From: Acanthococcus lagerstroemiae | Lineage: Eukaryota > Arthropoda > Insecta > Hemiptera > Eriococcidae | Direction of reading: 5' to 3' | DNA length: 64,000 bases | Assembly (NCBI GenBank): GCA_031841125.1 | Contig: CM063112.1 | Coordinates: 65,058,057 to 65,122,056, forward strand | Translations under genes and position numbers: made by a program | Shown: positions 1-12,476 of the stretch, one piece after another | How the letters are laid out: each line of letters starts with the position of its first letter | Numbering within the stretch: the stretch's first letter is position 1 | Notes under the pieces: model-generated | Database searches by the model: none | What the model saw: only the letters and a program-made list of their open reading frames with translations | What the model was told of the DNA's origin: nothing

Positions 1-2645
1 TTTATAGTTTCGCTTTACTCATTGTAATTGGCCAATTGCTACTTGTTTAGCCTTCCTCAGTTCCACTAACAACTCATGTTCTGACGGCTATTTTGTATTT
101 ATGCCGGGTGCCGGCTGGTAAATCGGACTCTCAAGAGGATGAAAGGGAGGAGGCAGTGATCAGAATTCTCAGTATAGTTTCTTTAATTAAGATTCCTATT
201 AAATGAGAAGATTTCTTAATTTCTTATAATATTAAATTTTGTTTATTCTCTTGTACCAGCTTTCATTGTGCTTTCTCTGCAATACTTTTTTTAACAATCA
301 GTAAATTTTCGACATGGTAGCAGAGCGTGGTTTCAATCCACGGACCTCTGGGCTGTTGTCGGGTTAGGTGTAAAGTCAGCTTTTCGAATGCGGATTAATC
401 CGTCCGCAATTTATATCTAATTTTACGAGACGTCCTGTTTTTTACTTACCGCTAGTCCGACGGTAGCGTAATTCTTACATTCCGCGTCCCGCATCTTCTG
501 AAGGTCATCTCGTATAGGGTAGGTAATGTGCCGCAACACGACATATTCGTCGATTCCCTTCGCAATAGCGTACAGTTGATCGTTCTACCGTGCAACGTGC
601 ATAGTGGAGGGGGAAAAAAGGGTAGAGGTCGAGAGAAGAATCGACTCGGTCGCCTCTCGGAACGCCAATAAGAATAGAAAAAGGTCGATGGTAAACGCGA
701 CAGGGTCGAGCAAATATCTTACGAAGTGCGTTCGAGTACGAACATGTCCGTTTGTTGAACTCTTTCTAATTCCTAAACTGGCCTCTAAAAAAGTTGATCG
801 CGTTCCTACGATAACTTATCAAATTATACGAGTAGGTACGACTCGGTCATTATAGCATTGTGTCGCGCACAATTGGTAAACCTAGCGCTTCGAATTTCAG
901 CAAATGTCACGCTTTTTGACCGCCGTAGGAATTTTGATTACGCGACGCGAACTCACCCTCTTGCCTGGAAATCGTTGGAAGCCGAAATGTCTGTTTTCTG
1001 CTTTTGCTGTCTTCTCCGTGCAGTAGTTGTGTAGTCATCGTCTACATTATTTACAATACTCGGATTCTACGCGTGTGGTCTGCATGTATTCGGTATCTAC
1101 ATGGTGCAGATGCAGAATGCAGATACGCGACATCGTATGGTTGCAGTCGGTTTGCGTCCTACTCTCTATAGAGCCGACCGACGACGCCGATATTGTTAAT
1201 TTTCTTTACTTTTTTCCTGTCTTTCTCTTTTGTTGGCAAGTCTCGTCTCGCATTCCCCGTATAAATGAGTAATTATGTTAGATATTTCGGTTGCGGCGAA
1301 ACCACGGAGGAAAATTTTGTTTGAACCAGGCCTGTGTCGAAATACGATAATATGTACGTTGTAGGTATTACTGTGTTGGGACACACTTGTCAATAAATTG
1401 GCGTAGCCCACGTACATTGATAGACTTTTTTTTTTTTTTTTTTTTTTAAATACTACTAAATAGACCAAGTTCTCCCCCCTTAATAAAATAGGAGGAAAAA
1501 GAAAAGAAAGCTACTTTTCAAAATGGCAAATGGTCCATTCCTAAGAACTGGGGAATGTAGTTTATTTTCTTTCGTATCGTTCGTTAAATATGTTTCGCTA
1601 CCTTGGCCAGCAAGCGCCTTTCGACTGGCCATAAAAATTGTTAAAAAATCGCAAGATGCTGTTGACCCCACTGCTCCTACTAACTTTGGAACCGGATGGT
1701 CGGATCGACATTCGACACACACAAAAGATTCTCGAAGTGGCGATAAAATATTTCCCATCTCAGAGGCTGGAGGACTTGTTGCAAACGTTAAGTTACGCTC
1801 GTGATTGGTAAACCTTCTTCCTTGAAATTCGAGAGCTATAGTACGTTCGAACTCGTTGATGTCTGGAAAATGTAGATCTACTGACTTAATCACTAGCGGA
1901 ATCGACTACTTTTGTCGAAACTGTTGGAGTGGTCGAACCTATTCTTCGCGCCCATACTGCAATCGAAGAGGACGTAACTAAAATTTAGCGAATCCTAAGC
2001 CAATACATGGAACTACGGACACGCGTAATAAATGAAAAGCTGACTATGATATTCGCGCAGACCTATTACAAAACTCGTAATAATTTTACGCCATATCGGT
2101 AGAGAATTATGTTGGGCGATAGATTCGCCCACCGTCGTATCGCGGTTGTTAAAATTTTATTACACCGCTCGGCGACTATTCCTAAAATTTTAATTTCTAC
2201 CCTTTACGGCGACGATACAGCGTGAAAAGTAATCTTACCCAAAATTCTCCGGATGAAGAACATCGATTGCGAAACTGAAAATGATAAAGCGAATGTAGAG
2301 AAAGCGAGAAATGGAAAGAGAGAGCGAGAGGACGCGGGAAGGAAGCGTAATAATTTTTTCGTCGATAGCCTATTTTCTTTCGAACGTAAAAATTACCATC
2401 GTATCGGCGGTATTGAATTAACGTGTAACCAAAAACATTAGGAGGCGAAGATGAGTCTTCGAACCTTCGAAATGTAAGTTACGAGCTAAGGTTACATTTA
2501 CTGGGCTACGCCCGACGAGAAGTAAATCTGGTAAATATAACGGACGCTATTCTTTTCGAGCGATTGTAACGAATCAGGTGGGACGTATCGTAGATTGATG
2601 ATGCGGTATTGAACTGATTTTGTGTTTTTTTTTTCACTTATGAGC
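1..2645. other. No gene recognised
   Basis: Upstream of Cadps. A tRNA-like segment with a TGGTAGCAGAGCGTGG motif at about 305-385 may be a SINE trace; a T run lies at 1427-1447. Open frames up to 137 codons lack recognisable domains or splice context. Confidence 0.6.
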
Positions 2646-2801
2646 TTCGTTATACGAAGTTTAACCAAGGAGCATGCATGCCAAATTGGCTCCCTCTACA
2701 TTGCACCCCTGTCCCCGGAAACTTTCGTTATACGAAGTTTAACCAAGGAGCATGCATGCCAAATTGGCTCCCTCAACACTGCACCCCTGTCCCCGGAAAC
2801 T
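2646..2801 (-). repeat. 78-bp tandem duplication of a retrotransposon 3' terminus
   Basis: Units 2646-2723 and 2724-2801 differ at only a few bases. On the - strand each reads TTTCCGGGGACAGGGGTGCA ... CCAATTTGGCATGCATGC, which aligns with the terminal part of the intron 9 element's 3' UTR and with 59183-59275. Confidence 0.85.
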
Positions 2802-2990
2802 ACCAACTACCCTTTCGAGTATCGCATCGGTGACCAGAGAGATGTCTTAAGGTTAGCCTGGGTGCCCGTTTCGTCTCTCCTTTTTTCGGGTCCGCGCTGT
2901 CCTGCCAGGGCCACCATGGGCGCGAATCCTATTGACCGAGGCAACGATGGTTCGAGCCTTCTGCTATTAGTTCGTGTAGAGTTCTTTTAG
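2802..2990 (-). mobile_element. R1-like retrotransposon 3' UTR, 5' truncated
   Basis: On the - strand it contains GCGATACTCGAAAGGGTAG (complement at about 2811-2829) preceded by CTGGTCACCGA, and CCATGGTGGCCCTGG further upstream, all matching 34070-34180 of the intron 9 element in the same order. Together with the duplicated terminus it is a dead tail fragment. Confidence 0.85.
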
Positions 2991-5900
2991 GAGTGTTAAA
3001 CAATTTTATTGATGGAAATAAAAGTCATGGCCGCGGTCGGTAAGGTAAAATTTTCAAATTGAAATCGAACTGATGAAAAATTGGGTGAAATCCTGTTGAA
3101 AATGAACGTACGAGGGTAACAATTTTCAACTATCGCGCGTACGATTCACTTCCATTCCTCTCTCCCGTACCGGTACCGACGCAGTGCGAAACTTAGCAAC
3201 TACGAACGAATCACGTATGCTGTGCGTTTGGCCTGTGCCGTACCGCGTTAGATTAAGTTCGTAAATTGCACTTGTGTGCGACTACTTACGCACAGGTAGT
3301 ATTGGCCCGACGTTATGTCGAAAGGCCGCACCGCCGCATCGCGTATGTCAGTCAGTGTGCAGCTCTGCAGTTTTATTTTTACTAAACGGTTCGCGTCGTG
3401 ATTTCCAAACTCGGCTGCCATATCATATGCGCGGATTAGCTCGTGAAAAATGAACGCCACAGCTGAGTCGTGCGTCAATCGGAATTTTCCTATTTTTACT
3501 AGCCGAAAAAGTAATGTCCCACCACCGCCGTGTAGATTTTCTTATTGTGTGCGGCGACGCGTCGGCACCGCCTCATTAATCACATAGCCAGTCTAGCGGT
3601 GTTGAGCTGTATTGTGCTGTGCTGTAATACGCTAGAATATGAGTGAGTACATACATACGTACATGTATGTAGATATATCATTTATACTACGTACGCGTAT
3701 ATCCAGTCAGTCGCCGTCCCGTCTTGTCTTGTCTCGTTTGCCGTGTATTCGCCGCGACTACTTCCCGTTTCACCGGTATGGCCAAAAAATTGCCTAATCG
3801 ATTCGCCGTAAAAATGACAGTTTCGCCGCTATCTTCGAATAGCTCTCGGCGAGCTCGTTAACTCGCGGAGTAATGGACGAACATTTTTAGGCGGACGTTG
3901 TCGGACCACGTTTCGGTAATACTCGTAGCTTAACGATGAGTCTCATTCAGAGTGTGAGGATCTGTCCGGACCTAAATATTCCTCTCGAGTTGAATATTTA
4001 CGATCTGCTGCTCCGTCGAATTTCCTTACAACGCCGATCAGTTCGATTTGATCCCCCCCCCCTACTTGTCAGATTTGATTATGCGTGAAGATTTTCCGAA
4101 CAACTATTTCATATGTCACGGTACTTTCGGTACCCACTCTGCTGGAAGGTGAGGTTCGAGACAATCTTTCGCATCGCCGCGGTATACTACTGCCGTAACG
4201 TGGTTCTTACGGGTAGCCGATAGTAATATTCGTCGTTCAAACAGGTACGATAATTTCACCGACCACCGGTGTTTGAGAGATACGAGTATGCCGCAAATGG
4301 GTTAACGCTCCGTTCATATTGCTGCACGAAAGTGACTGAACGCCGAAGAGATGTGGGTTCATTTTGTTACGTTCGTAACAGTTCCACTTACGCGCTGCTA
4401 CAACAACGCTTTCGATGCGAAGAAAGTCCGAGCAAACGGAAGAAGGGTGGGGGCGTAATTTGAATGGAACTGAACGGCAAACAAACGGGTCCGTTTCATT
4501 TAGTTTGGAAATTTTGTTCTCGGTGAGATCGTATCGTCTTCCTGTATTTTTATTGCGAGTGCGGATGGGGGCATTTAGACCTATGCGAAAAATATTTCGA
4601 ACCAGCCCTCGCTTTTTGAAGAAGCAGCCTCGAGCGGCACTATATCCATTCTATAAGCCTAACGTTACGTTTCAAAATTATTTTTAAGAATATTTATTAA
4701 TCGTTTCGCGGTACCTTTACGTGGAAGACTTACAGCGTTTCCGAACCGAAAGCGGTTCTACCACTTTGTCGAGTATTTGCGTCGCGATATCGAAGCCTAC
4801 GTCTGTTAGTCAATCTTCTAACTGTAGTTTAATCGTTCGTTTCTGTCTTTATTTTTATTTTTACCTACGAGGGGCGTTTACTCGTGTTTATATTCGGTTG
4901 CTGGAACCCGAGAATCGCTCCAGTTCCCAGTTAATTGGCGAACGGATGATCGTTTCGCCTATTTCCGTGCCTAATATTCTTCCTCGAGCCCTCCGTTCGA
5001 TTAGTCAGTACAAACTATTCCGGTGCCCGTATAACGTTTGCGCAAATTATGGTGAAAAGACACCCGTTTGCGCAAAATAAACTGGCGCGTTTGCGCGAAT
5101 GCTAATTCGGGGATTTTTGTTAGAAAGTAATTTGTTTGCGCGCAACATAATATACTGGAAGGAAATGCAACAACATGAAGAGTGTATCTCGTTTTAACTG
5201 GTTGATGATTTTTTAAAAAAGAGACTCGGGAAATGCGATATGAACATTATCCTCTGTATTTCTTATGACGCGTGCGTAACGCGTTTCTCGATTCTCTTCT
5301 TCAAATTATATCGAGCAGACAGTACGTATATGGACAGAAAAGAGAACAATAATTATCGTTCTCCAAATTTGTATCGACGAAGGTGCCCCTTTCCGTCCTA
5401 CTATGAGGGCGGCTCCACCAAATGAAGATCCCAAAATTACAAATGCTGTTGAAAGTTCCAGGGACCATTATAACGCATTATTCTATCACGCTCATCTACG
5501 CATCCATTTAGTAATCGAAAATACATATTTCTTTAATACGAGCCGAAACAGATTTAAAAATTAATTCCATTATTGCTTCAAAAGTAAACGCTCGCGGTAA
5601 AGAAATGCGAACGAAGATGAATTTTCTGACTGACTCCTACAACTTTTACACTTATAAACGTATAAAAATCGATTGGAATATTTGAAACGTGTAGGCTACC
5701 GATACCAAGCTAAAACATGTAAAAATAAGTAAATCATTATACTCGTATGGCACATACGCTTTTAATCACGCCAGCTTATACTCTATCAACACTACGCAGA
5801 CGGTCTGTCGTGAGGTGTTTGGTATGGCCAAAGATGTGGACCAAAGTTGAAGTTGTCGGCTCGAGAGTAGCGATGGTAAACCCGGAAGTTGGGCCAAAAG

Positions 5901-6870
5901 CCATCAGGCCGTCGTCTCAGTCGGTTAGGACGACGTGACGTTTAGACCCGGAGAAAATAAGAACGAGCGCGAGCGCACGAGATAGATTTATTTGTAACGC
6001 CAATAATTACTCTAGACTGATTACAATACCGAAGCTTTACGTTAATTACACAATTAACTATTGGAGCGCAACCGGATTGACTTTTAGGCTTTCGAGTGAT
6101 GCCGCACGACAGATCAAAATGCAGCGATGTTTATTGCGATACGAAAGAGCGAGATCAGGAAAGACAACTCGGATTGGTTCGGGGCCGAGTTTATATTCGG
6201 AAAATGTAGCTTAAAGTTACTGATTTAAGAATTGTGGCATATGATAGAGTTTCCCTCGTAGCGGTGCTTTTAAAGGAGCTTTTTCCTAACGGTTCTTTTC
6301 GACGGTAATTTGGGCTATTTGGGTCGAAGTTATTTCGCACGAGTCAGGCGATCTACCTGTGTCGCTATCGCTTCAACAAGCGGATCGTCTCTTTCACTAT
6401 TTTGGTATGCTGACTCTTCTGAATTCTTAATGTGCTAGATTCGATCGACGGGTTTTCCGGTGGAGTTTACTTTGCTGATGACGCAGTTCGGTTACTTGCG
6501 TAAATAAAGGTACCGTTATTCCTTGGCGGCACGAGGAGCATATTTGAATGTTGTGGAAGAAGAAAGTATTGCGAAATTCTGCCTTACGACACGGTCCTAA
6601 GCCTGTTCTAAGTTAAAAGGAAAGTGTACACGTACCCGCTCAAAAACCGTGTGAACGAACAGGTTACATTTTATAATATTTTTATTATTTGCGCAAACGT
6701 GTAAGTACTCTTTTTTAATTTTTTTTTTCAATGATTTGCGCAAACGTATACTGCCCATTTCGGCTTGCGATGAGAATGAAATTAACGATTTTTATGTGAA
6801 AAAAATCTCGGCCACTCGGAATTCGGTACGCTGCGCCCTTAGTGATCGATAGTCCACTTCGAAATGACGG
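2991..6870. other. No gene recognised
   Basis: Cluster of TTTGCGCAAA-like palindromes at 5036-5145. Open frames of up to 119 codons show no domain. Nothing else supportable. Confidence 0.6.
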
Positions 6871-6871
6871 G

Positions 6872-6872
6872 G

Positions 6873-6901
<29 letters not shown>
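6872..6901. repeat. GA microsatellite
   Basis: (GA)n about 15 units. Confidence 0.95.
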
Positions 6902-6903
<2 letters not shown>

Positions 6904-9220
6904 CATCAAGTTAAGGATCCCGCACAAACCAGAGTCTAGTTACGTCAGCACGACGTAATCGTACATGGTTGGCGTACCCTTGAAAATGTCCGCCCGGGTG
7001 TCGCAACGCCGATATGTCGTATTTTTTCTGGTACTCGTTGACTATCATTTTCGCATACTCGGAACGAATTGTCCCCCCCCCCCATGCGGCGGTTCCCGTC
7101 CGTATATTAAAATAGTGCCGTTCTACGTACGTACTTATTTTATTATTCCGCTCACTCGCTCGCACTTTCCTCATCTTGTAATATGTTGGTTCTACCCTCG
7201 CGAGTGTACGTAAGTATTACCTAGAATTTGTTTTAATAACAGTACGGCCAGGTAGAGACCACTAAAAGTCGCACTGGCTAAGCCTGTAATGTGATATCCT
7301 CGCCGAAGAATCAGATGCGTTCCTTTTTCTACGGGCGTTATGTTTGTATGTGACGCGACGTCCAGTGAATGTTCGTTTTACGAACTAACTTTTCGAATGC
7401 CTTTATATTTTTCTTCCTCGTGTCCCGGTTTTTAGGCGTCAAACGCCGCTTCACGTCACGAGCACACCGTACTACACGGCATCGCATCGCGTCACATTAC
7501 ATCACCTCGTATAGATAAATATATGTAAAAGCGTGTAGCTTTATTTTTGTGAGAATTATTACGAATAATCCGTCGCATGTCCGGCTGAATTAGGTAAAAT
7601 ACGAGTAGATGTATTCGTCGCACCCGTGTTGTAAATACGAGCGAATAAGCGTTTCTCGTCGCATTTTTTTCGCGCGTACGATATGTCTGTGCTTCTTTCA
7701 TCGTCTAACGACAGCGATAAGAGTCAATATTCCGCGTTGCAAAACTTACAACTCGAGGGTATCTCTTTACGATGGCCAATTTAACGAAGCAGCGACGGGC
7801 ATTCATCGACTGAACCCCCTCCCTGCAAAAAGGCTCTTCTGGGCCACCTTCCGCGGCAAATAATAATAAATTAAGGGGACGTATTGTCCGATCTTTGATC
7901 TTTTTTCGGATCATCCGACCTCTTTGGAAGATCCTCAGCTTTCAGTCAAAATCGTGCAATTTTTTTGCTACTCTCCCGTAAAATCATGTGACAGTTTCTC
8001 AGGGGCTCTTGTCAAAATCGTGCGATCTTTTTTTGTGCATCAGCCTCGGCGAAAGTGATATCCCATATTTTTACAAGAGGGGAGGGAGTAAATAGACTCG
8101 TCGAATGACGAAAGCTGGGGTCGGGTTGTTCAATCATTTGTTCGTAATTGGCGGGATAAATAATTACAGTGTTTAGCTATTAGTTTGGAACAGAACTACC
8201 TACTTTAGACGTTAACTACCGCGTGCACGAGAATTTTGCGCTTATTTATAGAAGATTAAATTGATGTTTTTTGACAAACTCGCGTCCGACGCGACGTGAA
8301 CGGGTTGTATTACTGACAATTCGCGATTCCCGATAAATCAAGGCGGCAGTTGTTGGAGGAGAAGCAGCTGAAAGGAAGATACTAGTGAAATGTTTGGTTT
8401 CTCTGCTCGGTTAGGTTTGTTGCTCGTTTGTTTGCACAGGTGCACTCGTTTCCCCCTCCTCCCTCCCGAATTATTGTTGTACTCGTTTCTGCCTGTAATA
8501 CCTACGTACGTTATATCTACGCTAAATTGCGGGAACAACATGAATATGGCAAATAACTTTCCGAGTGTTCGATTTGATGTCGATAAAAAAACGTTTGATA
8601 TCCTACCATGAAAATGAGCGGGTGGAGGAGATGGAGACGTAAAAAAATACGCATCAGTGTCGATGTCGCGCCGCTTCGAATGACATAAGGATATTCTTTC
8701 CCAGCTTTGAAAAACTTTTATTCCATCTCCCTCCCATTGTCTCTTTCATTTTTTCGAATACATTTTCTTTACCAGTAGTCTTTTTCTGGGTTTCAACGAC
8801 GACTTTATTGCTGGTGCTAACGCGAATGTAATTTGACTCGGTCGCGGATAAAGCGAAGTAAATAAACTGGTGTCTAAAATTTCGATTCTTCAAAATTTTC
8901 ACGCAATCATACTCGTCGGCGTATTTCAAAGACTAGTACATACATACAGTGCGGTGCGGTAGTTTCCTACTTTGGTATATCGAATAATTTCCGTTTCCGG
9001 TATTTCGTGTACGCTGATAGTTACACCATGCTACACCAATAGCCCGTACCCGTACCCGTACCCGTATCCGTATTCTCCGTCTACTCGTGTACCTAGTAAA
9101 AACAATGCCGGCGAATGGTGCATGATAGACGTTTCTTATCCGAGTAACGTTCCGTTCATCAGCCCCGGTGTCGGTTCATTTTTCAACTCTGTGTTATTCA
9201 CTTCTTGCCAGATGACAATG
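6902..9220. other. No gene recognised
   Basis: Contains a 9-base C run (7074), a short direct repeat TCAAAATCGTGC (7947, 8012) and CCGTAC hexamer repeats (9046-9070). Confidence 0.6.
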
Positions 9221-9231
9221 TATTATTATTA

Positions 9232-9284
<53 letters not shown>
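9221..9284. repeat. ATT microsatellite
   Basis: (ATT)n about 20 units, continuing into (TTGAA)n at 9285-9302. Confidence 0.95.
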
Positions 9285-9400
9285 GAATTGAATTGAATTG
9301 AATAAATGTTTATTGACTCATAATTATCTTTACAAACGTGTGCATACCTCACCCCTATGCGCTACAAGCACGAGTGGGGTGAGGGAATAATAATAAAAAA
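9285..9400 (-). mobile_element. Probable non-LTR retrotransposon 3' end
   Basis: On the - strand: AGTCAATAAACATTTATT (with AATAAA), then (TTCAA)n and (TAA)n as a simple-repeat tail, typical of non-LTR elements. No coding part was identified in the T-rich - strand of 9360-9860. Confidence 0.4.
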
Positions 9401-9857
9401 TATATAGGTTTTACAAAAGAAAATGAAATGAAAAGAAATACGTTTTATAAATAAGGGGTATCTGAAAAAAAACGAGGGAAAAAACAGATCAAGCCTAATT
9501 GTAAATGTAAAAAGTAGAAAATAAAAAGGAAAAGTTAATTTAGTACAGCATGCAATGCAACGAGAAAATAAGAAAGTATAAAATAAATAAGTTGAACCGA
9601 GTGTAACATGTACATGCGAAATAAATAAATACATAAATAAATAAACCGACACATAGGTAGATAAACCATTCATACAACAAATAACTCACAGATAAGCAAA
9701 AGCGCCAGCAAAAATATAAAAAAAATATATATATAAATAAAATAAAATAAAATAATAATAAATGTAAAGAACACAACAAACAAATCACAGACAATCAAGA
9801 ACGCATACAGATAAATGTAGAGAAATTTAGCGAATAGGAACAATAGGAAACTGCAAA

Positions 9858-9912
9858 ATTATTATTATTATTATTACTATTATTATTACTATTATTATTA
9901 CTATTATTATTA
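9858..9912. repeat. ATT/ACT microsatellite
   Basis: Imperfect trinucleotide repeat just before the SINE-like head. Confidence 0.9.
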
Positions 9913-9931
9913 CGTATATAGGTATACGTAG

Positions 9932-10011
9932 GTGGTTTGGTGACCGAGTGGATTCGAACGTTGCCTCCTAAAACCACGCCGGAACGCGGGTTCAAATCCC
10001 AGTACGGAGGG
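9932..10011 (+). repeat. tRNA-derived SINE head
   Basis: A box TGGTGACCGAGTGG and a perfect B box GGGTTCAAATCCC (about 9988-10000) 40-50 bases apart, as in Leu/Ser-type tRNAs, but no acceptor stem pairing. Sequence to about 10390 is probably the SINE body or a neighbouring repeat. Confidence 0.65.
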
Positions 10012-10477
10012 CGAATTTTTAAGATTAAAATATGATAAGGAAATAATAAAATACAAGAATATGTGAAAAACTTGAACATCCGACCAAGCCACACCAATTG
10101 TAGCAAGAGGTGGAGTTCAATTTAATTATTGTTCCACCGAAATTCAAAAAGACTACAATTGGGTTAGCCACACGTATAGACTACTAACACCTGACTTTCT
10201 AGTCTGGTGTACCATGCAGGTTGCATGCCTCTTATAGAGAAGGAAAACTCATAACCATTCCCCAGTAATGACTTGTCACCAAGGGGAATTCGACTATAAC
10301 CCTTGTATCAAAAGAATTGATCAAGGAGCCTATGTCCCAGTGGGTTGACCCAAACATCTGTTTCAAGGCTGTATTTATTGTATTTATTCGGGTATACTTA
10401 CATACGCGTATTTATTTATTTTTGAATTGCGAATGCGATAAAGTGATTTTGATTTTCGCTTCGCTTCAGGAGCGGTA

Positions 10478-10611
10478 TTCTCGAAAAGTTGTTACGGTAA
10501 CCACTCATAACAACTAGTCCCAAGGTGGTGTTATGAGTGGTTATGAGATGTTATTCAACATTGCGGTAAATGGGTAACAACCGGTAACAACTCATAACAA
10601 CTTTTCGAGAA
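10478..10611. mobile_element. MITE with TA target duplication, 134 bp
   Basis: Inverted ends TTCTCGAAAAGTTGTTA, perfect over 17 bases, flanked by TA on both sides (10476-10477, 10612-10613). Internal inverted CACTCATAAC / GTTATGAGTG. Confidence 0.8.
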
Positions 10612-10613
10612 TA

Positions 10614-10966
10614 GTGGTCCAGTTCGTAGCTGCGACGGTACAGTAATGAAACGGTTACTAAAATCGGGTCGAGTTCGGCGTTTCGCGGCCGTTAGACGTA
10701 CGTATGTATCATAAGACATTTGGGGAACAGAAGCTTCGTGAAACGTTATTTACCATGTATTATGCTAGTAGACGAGATGTGTCAACTTTGGGCTTATTAC
10801 CGACTTTTCGAAGAAAAGGGAGGTATTACACTCGTCACAGTTGTGAAGTTGGGGGCGGGGGCAATGTTTTTTTTGCGTTTCAGAGTGTTTAGAACACGAC
10901 TGTAATAGTGGCTGAATTTCAGGTTTCCTTATATATATATATATAGGTTTATATATGTACACCTTA
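10614..10966. other. No gene recognised
   Basis: A short TA microsatellite (10929-10944); nothing else. Confidence 0.6.
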
Positions 10967-11247
10967 ATTTTGTGGGAAGAAAATCTCAGAAACTATTGAA
11001 TCAATTGATTCCAAATTTTGGTATATTATGGAGAAGTACTCGAAGTTGTTAAAATAAGCTTTTGAAGGCAATCGGTCGAGCCGTTCGTGAGTTTTCCTTG
11101 AGGACAAAATTTGTGGCACAAAAATCTCAGGAACTATCGAATCATTTGATTCCAAATTTTGGTACATTATAGAGAAGTACTCGAAGTTGTATTGGTGAAA
11201 GTTTGATGACAATCGGTTGAGTCGTTCACGAGTTTCCTCAATTTAAG
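10967..11247. repeat. Tandem repeat, two units of about 141 bp
   Basis: Units share AAATCTCAG, TTGATTCCAAATTTTGGTA, GAGAAGTACTCGAAGTTGT and CAATCGGT(C/T)GAG in order. About 85% identical by eye. Unclassified. Confidence 0.8.
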
Positions 11248-12426
11248 TTCAGCATAAGAAGCGCAAGGCGACTTATGTACTCGATGTTGTTTGGGATTTA
11301 ATTTATACGAAATCGAATTTTGATAGCCGCGTAGTTCTGTTGTATTATACAAATGTTTCGGTCTTACACGTTTCCGCCTTGAATGTATCGATTTCAAATT
11401 TATACGAACTCTAATTTTGATAGCCGGGTAGTTTTATATTTTTATAATACTATTCCCTGTCGAGAGTTGCGTTTTTTAAAACGTGAATGGCCTTAAACAT
11501 TTCAGCCGAATACCACTAGTCCTTGTCGACATTTGCGTTTTTTAAAACGTTAACGACTTAAAACGTGTCGACAGTGTCTTGATTTCGCGAGGAACGAGCG
11601 AAGCGAGTTCCGAGTGCTTTTCGGCCGAAGGCCGAAAAGTCGGTACTGCTTTCGCGAAGCGAAAGCAGTTTTTTTGAATGGCCTCCTGCGTCGCAATGCG
11701 ACATTTGCAAGCCGATCGAAATTTTCTCTTCTCGGATACGCTGGTGCCACTGCCGTATGTAGTGTACAGCAACTTTAGCAGGCAAATCATAACGTCGAGG
11801 ATACTCGTAATTTATTAAGAGAAGAATTCGTTTTCTTCTGTCGTTTGTCACCGTCGCTATCGTCTTAATTATCGTACTGGTACATTTTCAAACGGAAGAG
11901 GTTGTAACTGAGAATCGAGAAACGTACGTTTTGCGCAAATAATTCGCCGTATACATTTACGCGTAATCCTCGCGCATCCGGTTTCGCTGACGGTCTAACT
12001 CGTAGTATATTTTCCCCTCGAACAAACGCGGTAATTCCTCAACCCGCATTTAATTGACATATCTGAATTCTCCCACTTTTACATGTTGGCAGTATCGGAT
12101 TCGAGAAGAATATTTCGGACAAATTCTTTAAGATGCGTCCTCTTATCCTAGAAAATAGTTTCTCAGCGTCTTTCTTTCTATCTCGTTTTCTTTTTTTCCT
12201 TCTGTCACGAGGTTTGTATATAGGTATAACTACTTTTATTCTACCTCATCATTTTTACGGCCTTTCCTTATTTTTCAACATTCTGGAGCACGATGTTCTC
12301 CTGTTCAGAACTCAGGATGTAGGATTTGTTCGAAAGCGTAAGTACAAAGACAAAAAGTTGAACCTACAGCCCAATCATTTTGATGTTCGAGAAAAGTTTG
12401 TGTCGCGCGACGAGCCGACTGACAAT
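11248..12426. other. No gene recognised
   Basis: Diverged direct repeats around GCGTTTTTTAAAACGT (11470, 11534) and palindromes TTTTCGGCCGAAGGCCGAAAA and TGCTTTCGCGAAGCGAAAGCA at 11620-11670. Confidence 0.6.
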
Positions 12427-12430
12427 CACC

Positions 12431-12475
<45 letters not shown>
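12427..12475. repeat. CAC/CAA compound microsatellite
   Basis: About 6 CAC followed by 10 CAA units. In one frame it reads His6-Gln10, but the surrounding frame has no other support. Confidence 0.95.

Positions 12476-12476
<1 letters not shown>

Noticed and set aside
2646..2665. loxP-like site (TTATACGAAGTTTA)
   Set aside because: Only one half-arm resembles loxP and there is no spacer with a second arm. It is part of the retrotransposon tail repeat.
9932..10011. tRNA gene
   Set aside because: A and B boxes are present, but the acceptor stem and anticodon arm do not pair; best read as a SINE head. The same holds for 14569-14641 and 57656-57750.
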